Assembly (NCBI GenBank): GCA_017429525.1
Contig: JAFROT010000046.1
Span: 62,001 to 126,000, forward strand
Length of the DNA stretch: 64,000 nucleotides
Origin: Bacteroidaceae bacterium
GTDB lineage: Bacteria; Bacteroidota; Bacteroidia; Bacteroidales; Bacteroidaceae
Direction of reading: 5' to 3'
A program made the translations under genes and the position numbers. This document shows, piece after piece, positions 50,512 through 58,100 of the stretch (positions are counted from its first letter, which is position 1; every line of letters begins with the position of its first letter). A model generated the notes under the pieces. That model had not been told where the DNA came from, ran no database searches, and worked only from the letters and a program-made list of their open reading frames with translations.

Positions 50512-51147
50512 TTAGAATTTCTTGCCGAAGAACATGAACTTGGCCGTGATGAACATGATCTTGAGGTCGAGCCACAAGGAGCGCTTCTGCAGGTAGTCAA
50601 GGTCCATCTGCAGACGGATGAGCATCTTCTCCATCGTGTCGGTGTAGCCATTGTAGAGGGTGGCTAAGGAGGTTGTGCCCGGTCGCATCTGGTAGATGTA
50701 TTGATAATCGCTGTTCTGCTCCATAATCTTGTCGATGAAGTATTTGCGCTCGGGGCGAGGCCCAACGAAACTCATATCGCCGCGAAGGACGTTGAACAGT
50801 TGTGGGAGTTCGTCGAGGTGATGCTCGCGCAGGAACTTGCCTACAGGGGTCAGTCGGTTATCGCATTTCTGCGCAAGCTGGGGAGTGCCGTTGCTCTCAG
50901 ATTCCACCACCATCGTTCGGAACTTCAGGATGTCAAAAGGCTTGCCATGGTAGCCAATGCGTTCTTGCCTGAAGATGGTCGGGCCGTCGGCTTGCAGCTT
51001 GAGCTTGATGTATACAATCAGAAAAACAGGGGACAACACGATAATCCCGATGAGCGCTGCAACGATATCGAATAATCGTTTGACGAAGCGTTCAGCCGAG
51101 TTCATGCCGTCTGTTATCGTTCTATCCAGAGTGGCTTGTTGGATCAT
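50512..51147 (-). CDS. Initiating sugar-phosphate transferase (undecaprenyl-phosphate)
   Basis: This 211-residue enzyme equals the catalytic half of WcaJ/WbaP-type transferases. It has one membrane-inserted helix (FDIVAALIGIIVLSPVFLIVYIKLK) and the motifs IFRQERIGYHGKPFDILKFRTM, GKFLREHHLDELPQLFNVLRGDMSFVGPRPE and YQMRPGTTSLATL. It transfers a sugar phosphate to undecaprenyl phosphate, the first step of repeat-unit assembly. It heads the eight-gene operon. I see no UpxY-like antiterminator upstream, unlike many Bacteroides capsule loci. Confidence 0.93.
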   Translation of the reverse strand: MIQQATLDRTITDGMNSAERFVKRLFDIVAALIGIIVLSPVFLIVYIKLKLQADGPTIFRQERIGYHGKPFDILKFRTMVVESESNGTPQLAQKCDNRLTPVGKFLREHHLDELPQLFNVLRGDMSFVGPRPERKYFIDKIMEQNSDYQYIYQMRPGTTSLATLYNGYTDTMEKMLIRLQMDLDYLQKRSLWLDLKIMFITAKFMFFGKKF

Positions 51148-51284
51148 ATGTTAAAATGCGTTTGCATGGGCAGGTTATATATTAAGAACTTTATTTCGCC
51201 TTTTTTATTGTATGAAATAGCAAAAAAATGCAAAGAAATTGCAAAACATACACACATCCGCGGTCAACTCTCAACAATTTTCCA

Positions 51285-51292
51285 TATCTTTG
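51285..51292 (+). promoter_or_regulatory. -7 box of tmRNA
   Basis: TATCTTTG matches TAnnTTTG, 27 nt before the mature tmRNA 5' end. Confidence 0.65.
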
Positions 51293-51319
51293 CCGCCGCT
51301 AACACGTAAAGATGCGTCT

Positions 51320-51715
51320 GGGGCTGACATGGATTTGACAGCAGGACGAGGTGTTGCGTAAGCACGCAGAGGGTCGCTGATCGCCCTCTTTAATCTATGG
51401 TCTCCAACAATTATCTGGCGAAAACACTTACGCTCTCGCTGCTTGATTGAAGTATAGTAGATCAGCTTATCTCGGCACCAGGTGCTGAGACGGGACATCG
51501 CTCAGAGGCTGCGCCCCAAAGCGCTCTGATTCAGCGGTGCAGCTAAATTGGGGATAGCCGGAGGTGGCCTCGCGCCGACGGTGACATTCTTAGAGGATAA
51601 GGTGCGGGTTGGTGGCCCAGGTCTTGCTCGCACTCGAAAACTTCAGGCTGGGATAAGCGTGTAGAAAGCGCAGGATTTCCCTGTTTGGACGAGGGTTCAA
51701 TTCCCTCCAGCTCCA
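51320..51715 (+). ncRNA. ssrA: tmRNA (ssrA)
   Basis: The 5' end GGGGCTGACATGGATTTGACAG and the 3' end TTCAATTCCCTCCAGCTCCA form the tRNA-like acceptor (GGGGCTG with CAGCTCC) and T arm. The tag reading frame GGC-GAA-AAC-ACT-TAC-GCT-CTC then GCT-GCT-TGA (51417-51446) gives GENTYALAA, close to known Bacteroidetes tags. tmRNA rescues stalled ribosomes and tags the nascent protein for proteolysis. The mature length is about 396 nt and CCA is not encoded. A GGCGCG-rich pseudoknot region lies between the tag and the 3' end. Confidence 0.95.
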
Positions 51716-52027
51716 CTTAAAGGGTGGACCTTTCGGGCCTTTCACCCTCGTGAGGGTTCTTCAGACTCGCTACGCTCGTAGAAGCGAGCAAGCTCGAGCG
51801 CAATTCCTTCCAGCTCCACTTAGAGGTGTGGATCTTTTGGGTCTTTCACCCTCGTGAGGGTTCTTCAGACTCGCTACGCTCGTAGAAGCGAGCAAGCTCG
51901 AGCGCAATTCCCTCCAGCTCCACTTAGAGGAGTGGATCTTTCGGGCCTTTCACCCTCGTGAGGGTTCTTCAGACTCGCTACGCTCGTAGAAGCGAGCAAG
52001 CTCGAGCGCAATTCCCTCCAGTTCCAC
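51711..52027 (+). repeat. Three tandem ~104-nt copies ending in the tmRNA 3' terminus
   Basis: The tmRNA 3' end (TTCCCTCCAGCTCCACTT) recurs at 51814, 51918 and 52022 (measured at CTCCAC), giving periods of 103, 104 and 104 nt. Each unit contains GTGGA near its start that can pair with TCCAC at its end, an ACCCTC-GT-GAGGGT hairpin, and CTCGCT/AGCGAG. The copies are more than 90% alike by eye. The trailer has no reading frame of note. Confidence 0.9.
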
Positions 52028-52038
52028 ATTCCCATTTT

Positions 52039-52072
52039 ATAGTCCGTTGAAGATCAGCGGGCTATTTTTTTT
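52039..52072 (+). terminator. Terminator downstream of the tmRNA trailer
   Basis: An 11-bp stem with three G-T pairs (ATAGTCCGTTG with CAGCGGGCTAT) is followed by seven Ts. It is the first good terminator after tmRNA, so the three trailer repeats are probably transcribed. Confidence 0.8.
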
Positions 52073-52136
52073 GCTCGTATCTTTCATTTCGGATATTAAT
52101 ATTTGTTATTTCTGTCGTTTTTTAACGAAAATGGAG

Positions 52137-52144
52137 TAATTTTG
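52137..52144 (+). promoter_or_regulatory. -7 box of the thioesterase gene
   Basis: TAATTTTG matches TAnnTTTG but lies only 8 nt before the ATG, so the transcript would be nearly leaderless. Confidence 0.4.
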
Positions 52145-52152
52145 TCCCCAAT

Positions 52153-52620
52153 ATGAAGAAGATTATAAATCCTTGGCGTTATCGCCCTGAATACAACTGC
52201 TTTGGCTGTTGTCCAGAGAATCCCATTGGACTTCATATGGAGTTTTATGAGGATGGTGATTATATCGTGAGTACGTGGCATCCCGAAAAGAACTATCAGG
52301 GATGGGTGAATACGCTGCACGGTGGCATCCTCAGTACGCTGATTGATGAGGTCTGCGGATGGGTGGTTACTCGTAAGCTTCAGACGAGTGGCTATACCGT
52401 TCAGCTTAATGTGAAGTTCAAGAAAGCTATTCTGACAACAGAACCAGAGTTGACCGTTAGGGCAAAAGTCTCAAAGCAGGTGAGGAATCTTGTCTATATC
52501 AATGCAGAGATTACCAATTCCAAAGGTGAACTCTGTAACGAGGGAGAGGCTGTTTACTTCTTGATGAATCAAGAGAAAGCAAAGGAAATGGGATTTTTGC
52601 ATTGCGATGTGGAGGAATGA
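52153..52620 (+). CDS. PaaI-family hotdog thioesterase
   Basis: This 155-residue protein has the N-terminal CFGCCPENPIGLHMEF segment and the PaaI active-site loop GWVNTLHGGILSTLIDEVCGW, followed by VQLNVKFKKAILTTEPELTVRAKV. Hotdog thioesterases hydrolyse acyl-CoA; the acyl group is not predictable. Two cysteines near the N-terminus resemble the metal-binding or structural pair common in this subgroup. Its stop overlaps the ATG of the next small membrane protein. Confidence 0.88.
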   Translation: MKKIINPWRYRPEYNCFGCCPENPIGLHMEFYEDGDYIVSTWHPEKNYQGWVNTLHGGILSTLIDEVCGWVVTRKLQTSGYTVQLNVKFKKAILTTEPELTVRAKVSKQVRNLVYINAEITNSKGELCNEGEAVYFLMNQEKAKEMGFLHCDVEE

Positions 52621-52892
52621 GAAAGTTCAGTACTTGGAATAAGCTCAAGACATGGCTGCAGTCGCTGTCATTCCGTACTGGTGTGATCGTGTTGCTCTGC
52701 TGCATCCCCTTTTATATTCTTTCGTTTGCTCAAATGTTGCTCCCTATTAGTACTGCGGCAAAAGGGGTATTATGGACAATCTTGTTTGGATTGGCTAAGA
52801 CTTTTCAGTATGGCGGTCTTACTATCCTTGGAGTTGAGGGCTACAATCGGTTGAAAGGTTGGATTAAACGGAGGAAAGGCGAGGGGGGATGA
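52617..52892 (+). CDS. Small membrane protein of unknown function
   Basis: This 91-residue protein starts at the ATGA overlap with the thioesterase stop (MRKFSTWNKLKTWLQS). Two hydrophobic segments are seen at about 22-44 (GVIVLLCCIPFYILSFAQMLL) and 50-75 (GVLWTILFGLAKTFQYGGLTIL), followed by a basic tail (KRRKGEGG). I do not recognise a family. The coupled start suggests it works with, or is simply co-expressed with, the thioesterase. Confidence 0.72.
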   Translation: MRKFSTWNKLKTWLQSLSFRTGVIVLLCCIPFYILSFAQMLLPISTAAKGVLWTILFGLAKTFQYGGLTILGVEGYNRLKGWIKRRKGEGG

Positions 52893-52913
52893 TGTGAAGC
52901 GATTGTAAATTCA

Positions 52914-53030
52914 CTGAAGTTTCGGATGTGATACCGTAGGCAAGCCAGCCATTTCAATAGCTGGCTTGCCTTATCACGCCCCGCTGAGGCTTTAGCTCAC
53001 AGCGGATTAGTATCACATCCGAAACTTCAG
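52914..53030. repeat. Cloverleaf-like inverted repeat between convergent genes
   Basis: A perfect 20-bp outer stem (52914-52933 with 53011-53030, arm CTGAAGTTTCGGATGTGATA) encloses two hairpins: GGCAAGCCAGC/GCTGGCTTGCC (52939-52970) and CCGCTG/CAGCGG (52981-53005). There is no U-run. It may serve as a bidirectional terminator or be a small dispersed element; part of the arm motif recurs near 39041 and 39415. Confidence 0.8.
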
Positions 53031-53034
53031 CAAA

Positions 53035-53829
53035 TCAAATTACCCCGAAATGCTGGAGGGCATTGAGGATTCCATCGTCATCAACTGAGGTCGTGACGAA
53101 GTCAGCCTGCTCTTTTAGTGCTTCAAGAGCGTTGCCCATTGCGATGCCAATGCCTGCCTGCAGGATCATTGAAGTGTCATTACCTCCGTCTCCAAAGGCA
53201 ATTGTGTGGTTGGGGTCAAACCCCTCATGACGTGCAATGGAAAGTATCCCCTTGCCTTTGTCGGCGCCATTCGCTGTGATATCGGTAAACTCTGGATGCC
53301 AACGTCCAGATACGCACTGTGGCATACGAGCCAACAGTCCTGCTTCGTAGTCTGCAGGAAAGAATGGCGTCAGCTGGAGGATGTCCTGCTTCAGCACGAC
53401 TTCTAATGGAGAGGCTTCGTCGAACTCTCTGACCGCAAGCATCTGTCGGAAGATGCGATTCACGTCGCCGGTGGGATCGAGTACGGCTACGTCCTTTCTG
53501 CCTACAACAATTAGGCTGTATCCTTTCTCCTTCGCGTCTTCCACGCAAGTCATCACATCCTGACTGGGGATAGGTTGGCAGCATACCATTTCATCGCCCA
53601 CATAGCATAGCGCACCGTTGGTGGTAATGTAGCCGTCAATCAGATGCTCTATGGCGCTGAGGTTGGTGATGATGACAGGCGGTCGTCCGGTGGCAATATA
53701 GATTCGTGAGCCATTGGCCTTGGCCTGCGTCAAAGCCTGAATGGTTGATGACGGAATCTCATGAGTACGGAAACTCACGAGCGTGCCGTCAATATCAAAG
53801 AACAAAGCATATTTCTGTTTCATGTTCAT
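53035..53829 (-). CDS. Cof-type HAD hydrolase
   Basis: This 264-residue protein has the HAD motifs YALFFDIDGTLVSF (nucleophile Asp), IYIATGRPP (motif II), a Lys in the GADKGKGI motif and AFGDGGNDTSMILQAGIGIAMGNA (motif IV). The cap is of the C2 type found in Cof/YbiV sugar-phosphate phosphatases. It probably removes phosphate from a sugar phosphate or cofactor intermediate. An alternative start is two codons downstream (53823). It lies 16 nt after the flavin-fold lipoprotein gene, so the two form an operon. Confidence 0.92.
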   Translation of the reverse strand: MNMKQKYALFFDIDGTLVSFRTHEIPSSTIQALTQAKANGSRIYIATGRPPVIITNLSAIEHLIDGYITTNGALCYVGDEMVCCQPIPSQDVMTCVEDAKEKGYSLIVVGRKDVAVLDPTGDVNRIFRQMLAVREFDEASPLEVVLKQDILQLTPFFPADYEAGLLARMPQCVSGRWHPEFTDITANGADKGKGILSIARHEGFDPNHTIAFGDGGNDTSMILQAGIGIAMGNALEALKEQADFVTTSVDDDGILNALQHFGVI

Positions 53830-53845
53830 GCCTCAACGGGAGCGG

Positions 53846-54391
53846 TCAGAAGTTAACCCTACGTTCAGGCGCCGAGAAAGAGCAGAAACGCGCTGTTGCA
53901 TTGGTGATGTAGAGGACGGCCATATTGTCGTCGTCGGCCTTGTACATCGATTTCAATCCCTCGTTGCGGTTCAGGAATTCTTCCTTCACGCTGAGTGTCT
54001 CATCGTTGACGAGTGTCCCGCTGAGTCGCATCCACTCGCTGCCCGAGGCTTTCAGTGCGCAGATTTCAAACTTGCCGTTGGCCGCCATCTGCTTGTAGAC
54101 GTCCTTGACCTTGCCCGTCATGATGTAGAGGCGTCCTCCGATAATCTCCGATACTCCAAAGGGACGCACGTGAGGCTGGTCGCCGTCGGCCGTTGCAATG
54201 AAGAACGCTCCACATTCTTTCAGATAAGCTTGAACCTCTTCCATGTTGGCTTGTCTCGTCTCATTGCTGATGGTGTCGGCAGCGACTTCTGTAGTAGCCT
54301 GAATTTCATCCGCTCCAGCCTCTGCAGGCTTGTTTTGTGTGCAAGCCGTCGCCAGGAGCAACAAGGCGAAAGCATAATACATCTTTTTCAT
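53846..54391 (-). CDS. Lipoprotein with pyridoxamine-phosphate-oxidase-like flavin-binding fold
   Basis: The start at 54391 (MKKMYYAFALLLLATAC) gives a lipobox cysteine at about 17; the frame extends to 54457. A linker of about 35 residues leads to a split-barrel domain: EEVQAYLKECGAFFIATADGDQPHVRPFG, GGRLYIMTGKVKDVYKQMAANGKFEICAL and EWMRLSGTLVNDE. This is the PNPOx-like family that binds FMN or F420. Most members are cytoplasmic; a lipid anchor on the envelope is odd. The substrate is unknown. Confidence 0.82.
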   Translation of the reverse strand: MKKMYYAFALLLLATACTQNKPAEAGADEIQATTEVAADTISNETRQANMEEVQAYLKECGAFFIATADGDQPHVRPFGVSEIIGGRLYIMTGKVKDVYKQMAANGKFEICALKASGSEWMRLSGTLVNDETLSVKEEFLNRNEGLKSMYKADDDNMAVLYITNATARFCSFSAPERRVNF

Positions 54392-54434
54392 TGTAATCTT
54401 GCTATTATTGGTTATGTAAGTTGTTTCTTGGCAG

Positions 54435-54442
54435 CAAAAATA
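54435..54442 (-). promoter_or_regulatory. -7 box of the flavin-fold lipoprotein gene
   Basis: TATTTTTG on the minus strand, 43 nt before the ATG; no TTG at the usual spacing. Confidence 0.45.
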
Positions 54443-54538
54443 GTGAAAAGCTGGCAAATATACGGCTTTTGCAGCTCAGAATTATATTGTCGGCCGTGTT
54501 TTTCAGAAGATTTTCACCTTACATTCGATACTTATTGC

Positions 54539-54546
54539 TACTTTTG
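54539..54546 (+). promoter_or_regulatory. -7 box of the 54.6 kb gene
   Basis: TACTTTTG matches TAnnTTTG, 23 nt before the ATG; no clear TTG box. Confidence 0.55.
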
Positions 54547-54569
54547 CGCCGGAATGATTAAGTTAACAG

Positions 54570-55247
54570 ATGAATAGACGCGTCATCATCATTATAGCGG
54601 CCTTGCTGGCTTTCGCGAGTAAAGGTTTTGCCGTGACCATCGAGTCGACGGCCAACTTGAAAGTGTTCTTCCCAGAGTACACAAGGATAGATCTGGTCTG
54701 CGGTCAGATGCCAAGGACGTCCCAGAAGGATGTCGTATTCTGTTGTGAGGCCGCTTTCACGGGTGAACTGCTGGAAGAGTTCAAACACACAAACATAGCC
54801 GACAACCACATCTGCAGCGGAGAGATGAAAAAAGGCTACCGCTGCAAGGCCAATACTGGCGGGTTCGTCTGGGGGAACGGGAAATGGAAGTTCATGCGGA
54901 AAGCTGATTATCCGACTTCTGCAAACGGATGGACTATGGGCTTTTGCCAGCTGCTGATTGTAAAGGACGGCACGGCACGGCCTATCGGCACAAGGATGAA
55001 GGAGAGGAGAAACATCTACAGAGCGTTGTGCGAGAAGAACGGAAAACTCTGTATCATCGAGTCCAAGAGGTTCATGACATACGCGTTCTTCGTCAAATGT
55101 CTGACAGCGTATAAAGTCACCCACGCTCTCTATCTGGATATGGGCAGCGGCTGGAATCATGCTTGGTATCGAGACAAAGAGCGAATCGTCGAGCTGCATC
55201 CGAAGACTCATCACTATTGTACGAACTGGATTACCTTTTACAGGTAG
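54570..55247 (+). CDS. Secreted protein, possibly phosphodiester-glycosidase-like
   Basis: This 225-residue protein has a signal peptide (MNRRVIIIIAALLAFASKGFA). The body has VFCCEAAFTGELLEEF, ADNHICSGEMKKGYRC, GNGKWKFM, then RNIYRALCEKNGKLCIIES, MTYAFFVKCLTAYKVTHALYLDMGSGWNHAWYRD. The order of a RRALC..NGKL strand and an ALYLDMGSG loop recalls the DUF2233/NAGPA phosphodiester glycosidase fold, but the match is by eye and weak. It is monocistronic. Confidence 0.6.
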   Translation: MNRRVIIIIAALLAFASKGFAVTIESTANLKVFFPEYTRIDLVCGQMPRTSQKDVVFCCEAAFTGELLEEFKHTNIADNHICSGEMKKGYRCKANTGGFVWGNGKWKFMRKADYPTSANGWTMGFCQLLIVKDGTARPIGTRMKERRNIYRALCEKNGKLCIIESKRFMTYAFFVKCLTAYKVTHALYLDMGSGWNHAWYRDKERIVELHPKTHHYCTNWITFYR

Positions 55248-55486
55248 ACAGGGTCAAGCCCCTTCCTCTTATATGTTTTCGCGTAAAAAATGCGTCACTC
55301 CGTCACTCGATGCTGAAAGCCAGTGGATTATGGGTGACGGATTCGGTGATTGAAGGGTGATTTAGTGATTCATTTTGCCTCAAAAATAAGGGGCGACACC
55401 AAAATCGACTATATTCCGACAGGGTATGCGCTATTGAGCATGCTGCTGCTTGTTCATCGCCAGCTAATCGCTCACAGCACGAATTG

Positions 55487-55599
55487 GGCTTTCCCACCAG
55501 TCGGGAAACTGCTAACCTCTGTATGCAGTCGGTTTTCCAACCGGTTGGAAAACTGATGACACTCGTATATAATCGGTTTTCCAACCAGTTGGAAAACTG
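55487..55599. repeat. 44-nt (2 x 22) tandem array, locus F (three units)
   Basis: Units start at 55487, 55531 and 55575, exactly 44 nt apart. Each begins with a 22-24 nt palindrome of the form GGTTTTCCAACC-GGTTGGAAAACT (the first copy is more diverged) followed by a 20-nt spacer. The 752-nt gap (55248-55999) also holds GTCACTCCGTCACTC/GTGACGGATTCGGTGA repeats near 55290-55370 and the next promoter; no gene is seen. Confidence 0.82.
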
Positions 55600-55806
55600 T
55601 TAGGCTATGGTCTGAAGGTTCGGGCCTACGTGTCGCTCTGGATAAGGCGTCGATGTGTCCCTGAACGAGTAAAAGGTGCTGTTTTAGCGTCACTATGTGT
55701 CAACAGGGATATTCTTGCCTTTACGATTTATCGCTGACGACTTACGTGTTTATTCGTCGGTGGCGTTGCGTCGCGCTTGCCTTAAAGAATAATTAACTTT
55801 ATTCTT

Positions 55807-55837
55807 TTGTGGGTTTGGGCTAATTGTTATACTTTTG
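55807..55837 (+). promoter_or_regulatory. Promoter of the M18 aminopeptidase gene
   Basis: TTG at 55807-55809, 20 nt, TACTTTTG at 55830-55837. The leader is about 155 nt, long for this window. An AAAGAATA/TATTCTTT palindrome overlaps the -33 side. Confidence 0.78.
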
Positions 55838-55999
55838 CTCCCGCTAATCTCATTGTGAGGTTATTTCATTTAGGGCGCAGAGGCGTGGGGGCGCTGGACT
55901 GTCTGTTCACTCTGTGACTTTTCTGACTAATCATGAATAGCAAACTGATTCCATTGGAACTGAATCGTTAATTGATAAATTGATAAAAAGTAAATAATT

Positions 56000-57298
56000 A
56001 TGATTGACCGTTTATTGGATTTCCTGAATGCATCGCCCGTCAACTTCTTAGCCGTTCGCCAAATCACGAAGGCTCTGGAGCAAGGCGGTTACAGGCGCTT
56101 GGATCCTACAGAACCCATCGGCGTCCTGCAAGCTGGCGATAAGTTTTATGTGACGAAGAATGATTCGTCGGTCTATGCTTTCCAGATAGGGCAGAGGCCA
56201 TTGGCAGATGTAGGCTTCCACATTATCTGTGCGCATTGCGACTCGCCTACGTTCCGCATTAAGCCGAATGCTGAGATGACGTGTGAGGGCGGCATCGTCA
56301 AGTTGAATACCGAAGTCTATGGCGGCCCCATCATGTCGACTTGGTTCGATCGGCCACTGACGATAGCTGGGCGCGTCATCCTACGTGGCGAGAACGCCAT
56401 GCACCCACGCACGCGCTTGCTTCATATTCAGCGCCCACTCTTGCAAATCAGTAACTTGGCTATACATTTTAATCGTCAGGTGAATGACGGTGTCAAGCTG
56501 AGCAAGCAGAAGGACGTGCTGCCTATCTTGGGCATAATCAACAGCGAATTGGAACGGGGTAATCTGCTCATGAATGTGATCTGCGAAGAGCTCAGCAAAA
56601 CGGAACAAGTCACAGCAGACGACATCCTCGACTTCGACCTCTATCTCGCGGATGCCACGCCGGCCTGCACTTTCGGCGTGCATGACGAACTCATCTCGTC
56701 GGGCCGTCTTGACGATCTCTCGATGTGCTATGCCGGGGTGGAGGCGTTGCTGGCCTCGCCCGTCGGCGAGCGTACGCAGGTGTTGGCCATCTTCGACAAT
56801 GAAGAGACGGGCTCACAGACGAAGCAAGGTGCAGGCAGTCCGTTCCTTGCCTCCCTGCTCAAGCGCGTCGCGTGGCAGCAAAGCCAGAGCGAAGAGGCTT
56901 TCTATCAAGCTGTTGAACGCGCTTTCATGGTATCGGCCGACAATGCTCACGCCTGGCATCCCAACTACAGCGAGAAATATGACCCGACCAACCATCCTGT
57001 CTTGGGCGGCGGTCCTGTAATCAAGTTCAACGCGGCTCAGAAGTATGCCAGCGATGCCGTCTCTGCCGCCGTCTTTTCCGAGGTGTGCCGCAAGGCTGGT
57101 GTGCCTTGTCAGCGCTTCGTCAATCATAGTGATGTAGCGGGCGGCAGCACGTTGGGCAATATTCTGGCATCGTCGCTGCCACTCCGTGGCGTAGATATGG
57201 GCAATCCCATCCTGGCTATGCACAGCTGCCGCGAGACCGGTAGCGTGGCCGACCACGAATATTGTGTGCGTGCATTCACTCAGTTCTATGCAGAGTGA
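56000..57298 (+). CDS. M18 family aminopeptidase
   Basis: This 432-residue cytosolic dizinc aminopeptidase (aspartyl aminopeptidase family) has the metal ligands in GFHIICAHCDSPTFRIKP (His), RLDDLSMCYAG (bridging Asp), LAIFDNEETGSQTKQGAGS (catalytic Glu pair), MVSADNAHAWHPNY (Asp) and ILAMHSCRETGSVADHE (His). All are present and the length fits the family. It removes N-terminal, mostly acidic, residues from peptides in general turnover. A 56-nt gap separates it from the DUF4359-like gene. Confidence 0.94.
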   Translation: MIDRLLDFLNASPVNFLAVRQITKALEQGGYRRLDPTEPIGVLQAGDKFYVTKNDSSVYAFQIGQRPLADVGFHIICAHCDSPTFRIKPNAEMTCEGGIVKLNTEVYGGPIMSTWFDRPLTIAGRVILRGENAMHPRTRLLHIQRPLLQISNLAIHFNRQVNDGVKLSKQKDVLPILGIINSELERGNLLMNVICEELSKTEQVTADDILDFDLYLADATPACTFGVHDELISSGRLDDLSMCYAGVEALLASPVGERTQVLAIFDNEETGSQTKQGAGSPFLASLLKRVAWQQSQSEEAFYQAVERAFMVSADNAHAWHPNYSEKYDPTNHPVLGGGPVIKFNAAQKYASDAVSAAVFSEVCRKAGVPCQRFVNHSDVAGGSTLGNILASSLPLRGVDMGNPILAMHSCRETGSVADHEYCVRAFTQFYAE

Positions 57299-57354
57299 TT
57301 GATTGTCTTTCATGTACGCTAAACCATTCATAAAATCCAACTTGAGTAGAAACA

Positions 57355-57885
57355 ATGAAGAAAGTCTTATGGCTTGTCGCAGTGCTGCTTGTAGCGGTAC
57401 TGATGACGCAAACCGTTCCCGATAAGTCGGCCCACAAGGCTGCTATGATGAAAGCCGTGAAGGAATACGTCGACGAAGAGGCCGGCAACCGCGGCCTGAA
57501 CGATAACATCCTCACGGACATTGGCAAAGGGGTCATCAACAAAACAATTGAGACGGCCTTGAGTGCCAAGCTGAAGGTGAAAAACTACTATCTGTGGAAC
57601 ACCACCTACGTGCGCATCAAGGGGGAAGAGCAACTTTTGTCGGTTGGACTCTTTGGGCATGTGTTCACCTTCGATAAGGAGATGCTGCGCGAGAAACTGG
57701 AGGAAGCGCTCCGCGAGAAGGAGGAAGCAACCAACGAGAAAGCCGAAGCGCGCCAGAGTGCTCGCGAACTGAAGAAACTCCAGCGTGCGGAGAAGAAACG
57801 ACTGCGCCAGTTGCGACGCGAGGAACGCCGTAAGGAGCGTGCCGCCCGTCGCCAAGCTCGTCGTGAGGCCCGTGAGAACGGGTGA
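57355..57885 (+). CDS. DUF4359-like secreted protein with Arg-rich coiled-coil tail
   Basis: This 176-residue protein has a signal or anchor (MKKVLWLVAVLLVAVLMTQT). Residues 25-105 fit DUF4359 (HKAAMMKAVKEYVDEEAGN, LKVKNYYLWNTTYVRIKGEEQLLSVGLFGHVFTFD). Residues 106-176 are a highly charged helix, first Glu/Lys and then very Arg-rich (RLRQLRREERRKERAARRQARR), probably a coiled coil that could bind nucleic acid or an acidic polymer. Function is unknown. It is followed by the locus D array and converges with the dockerin gene. Confidence 0.78.
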   Translation: MKKVLWLVAVLLVAVLMTQTVPDKSAHKAAMMKAVKEYVDEEAGNRGLNDNILTDIGKGVINKTIETALSAKLKVKNYYLWNTTYVRIKGEEQLLSVGLFGHVFTFDKEMLREKLEEALREKEEATNEKAEARQSARELKKLQRAEKKRLRQLRREERRKERAARRQARREARENG

Positions 57886-58046
57886 CGAGAACATGCTGAT
57901 TGTGCCTGCCTCGCGACGAGAAGGCAAAGGCGCAGATCGCCCTATGGTTAAGACGGCTTGGGCAGACATGCTGGCGCTCGCAAGCGTACATTGGAGTCTG
58001 AGCGCCTAATCGCGAAAGTCAGTTCGTACAGACAATCTTATCGTAA

Positions 58047-58100
58047 CGTATATTCGCAGAAGGTGGACCACCATGGTGATTCACCTTCTGCGAATATACG
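58047..58100. terminator. Large hairpin at the start of locus D
   Basis: A perfect 19-bp stem (58047-58065 with 58082-58100, arm CGTATATTCGCAGAAGGTG) has a 16-nt loop that can fold further (CACCATGGTG). It separates two convergent genes. No U-run is present, so terminator function is only possible. The right arm is also the first unit of the 22-nt array. Confidence 0.6.

Noticed and set aside
51271-51498. Minus-strand frame of 75 codons over tmRNA
   Set aside because: It lies antisense to the tmRNA gene, which has a full acceptor arm and tag frame.
55303-55693. Small minus-strand frames with repeated SFPTGWKT peptides
   Set aside because: The peptide repeats are produced by the 44-nt palindromic array; two overlapping frames show it, which is typical of repeat DNA.
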